NCBI GenBank assembly: GCA_030043215.1
Contig: JASHYG010000400.1
Location: forward strand, 1 to 6,071
Source of the DNA: Gammaproteobacteria bacterium
Lineage (GTDB): Bacteria; Pseudomonadota; Gammaproteobacteria; Steroidobacterales; Steroidobacteraceae
Length of the DNA: 6,071 nucleotides
Reading direction: 5' to 3'
Shown: in pieces, positions 5,122-6,071 of the stretch
Position numbering within the stretch: position 1 is the first letter of the stretch
Layout of the letters: every line of letters starts with the position of its first letter
Position numbers and translations under genes: made by a program
Notes under the pieces: model-generated
Told to the model about the DNA's origin: nothing
The model's database searches: none
The model's input: the letters and a program-made list of their open reading frames with translations, nothing else

Positions 5122-6071
5122 ATGTCGCTGAAGGACTGGATTCAAAAGGGGCGGCAGCTCGGCGCGAGCGATCTGCATCTGGAGACCGGCACGCCCCTCG
5201 TCGCGCGCGTCCGTGGAGAGCTCGCGACGGTCGGAGAGCCCATCCCCCCGCAGCTTCTGACACAGGCGGCCCAGGAGCTGCTCGGCGCGGAGGCCTGGGC
5301 GCGTTTCCTCGAGCGCGGCTCGGCCGACGTGTCGCTCGCCGCGAGCGGCATGCGATGCCGGCTGAGCCTGTACCGCACGATCCGCGGCATCGCGCTCGCC
5401 GTGCGGCTGCTCGCGCCTTCGGTCAGCGATCTGCGCGCGTGCAACCTGCACCCCGACCTGCGCAAGCTGGTCGAGTCCGGAAGCGGCCTCGCCGTGATCT
5501 CGGGTCCCACGGGCTGCGGCAAGTCGACGACTCTCGCGGCGCTCATCGAGGAGATCAACTCCACCCGCGCCCGCAACATCATCACGCTCGAGAGCCCGCT
5601 CGAGTACGTCTTCGCCAACCGCCGCTCCTTCATCCGCCAGCGCGAGATTCCGACGCACTCCCCGAGCTTCGAACAAGCGATCGTCGACGCGGTGCGCGAG
5701 AACCCGGACGTGCTGGTGATCGGCGAGATGCGCACGCCGGAGGTCATTCGACTCACGCTGAACGCGGCGGAGACGGGCCACCTAGTCCTCGCCACGATGC
5801 ATTCCGCGAGCTGCGGCGAGGCGTTGAGCCGGATCTCGATGTCCTTTCCCGCCGAGATCCAGGGCAGCATCCGAGCGCAGCTCGCGGACGCGCTGGTCGG
5901 CGTCGTGTGCCAGCGCCTCGAATCCGTCGGCGCGAATCACCTGCGCGTGCCGCGCTGCGAGGTGCTGCTCGGGAGCTCGGCCGCCAAGGCAACCGTGCGC
6001 GCGGGGCAGTTCAGCCAGATTGCAAACGTCATCCTGGCGGGAGGCGAGGACGGCATGTGGACCTTCGATCG
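5122..6071 (+). CDS. PilT/GspE-type secretion ATPase (partial, C-terminus beyond window edge)
   Basis: 316 codons are open to the window end with no stop. The protein is a hexameric AAA-like ATPase of the type II/IV secretion superfamily, closest by eye to PilT/PilU, which power pilus retraction at the inner membrane. The N-terminal domain opens with GASDLHLETGTPLVARVRGEL, a PilT-like DLHL motif. Walker A is GPTGCGKST at residues 128-136. The Asp box, usually EDPxE, is ESPLEYV at 157-163, so its Asp is Ser158. Walker B is DVLVIGEMR (196-204) with the presumed catalytic Glu202, then NAAETGHLVLATMHS with the His-box His227. PilT normally has GEMRDxET; here it is GEMRTPEV. The end, GMWTFDR, matches the family C-terminal region. 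No other pilus genes are in view. It could be a PilT paralogue or a secretion motor; pilT itself is not claimed. Confidence 0.88.
   Translation, partial: MSLKDWIQKGRQLGASDLHLETGTPLVARVRGELATVGEPIPPQLLTQAAQELLGAEAWARFLERGSADVSLAASGMRCRLSLYRTIRGIALAVRLLAPSVSDLRACNLHPDLRKLVESGSGLAVISGPTGCGKSTTLAALIEEINSTRARNIITLESPLEYVFANRRSFIRQREIPTHSPSFEQAIVDAVRENPDVLVIGEMRTPEVIRLTLNAAETGHLVLATMHSASCGEALSRISMSFPAEIQGSIRAQLADALVGVVCQRLESVGANHLRVPRCEVLLGSSAAKATVRAGQFSQIANVILAGGEDGMWTFD

Noticed and set aside
4765..5781. Minus-strand open frame of 338 codons
   Set aside because: It is antisense to the mgtC-type gene and the PilT-like ATPase, both with clear motifs. The Arg/Ala-rich product is typical of a GC-rich shadow frame.

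Overview
The window is a GC-rich, gene-dense stretch of bacterial chromosome holding eight protein genes. Two of them run off the window edges. Gene content points to a gammaproteobacterium: an RluB pseudouridine synthase, a MetX of the form typical of Xanthomonas relatives, a bfd/bfr iron-storage pair, a small PilZ protein and a PilT-family ATPase. A member of or near the Xanthomonadales/Nevskiales/Steroidobacterales is likely, but this is inferred from protein resemblance only. I see no tRNA, rRNA, CRISPR array, insertion sequence or other mark of a mobile island, and no obvious frameshift.

Layout: rluB (1-714, minus, its C-terminus lies beyond base 1) is divergent from metX (796-1911, plus), across an 81-bp gap. 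A PilZ-domain protein (2025-2351, plus) and a secreted class A acid phosphatase (2492-3253, plus) follow. They converge on bfr (3361-3840, minus) across a 107-bp gap with GC-rich hairpins. Next comes bfd (3962-4150, minus), which lies upstream of bfr in the direction of transcription. bfd is divergent from an MgtC-type membrane protein gene (4387-5109, plus). Twelve bases after its stop, behind a strong Shine-Dalgarno, a PilT-like ATPase begins (5122 to the window end). No gene-free stretch exceeds about 240 bases.

How the parts relate: Bfr stores iron, and Bfd (a 2Fe-2S ferredoxin) passes electrons to it for iron release. An AT-rich patch upstream of bfd carries a 12/15 match to the Fur box, lying over a TTGACA promoter element, so iron repression of bfd is the best-supported regulatory call. 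The same patch could also drive mgtC on the other strand through a leader of roughly 135 bases with a hairpin and a possible mini-ORF. MgtC and the PilT-like ATPase are probably co-transcribed, an uncommon pairing. The PilZ protein is a likely c-di-GMP sensor.

I do not see a clearly new defence, secretion or mobile system. The items most worth a second look are the Fur-box/divergent-promoter patch with the mgtC leader, the mgtC/PilT-like pair with its altered ATPase motif, the substrate of the MetX homologue (serine versus homoserine), and the in-frame charged expansion in RluB.
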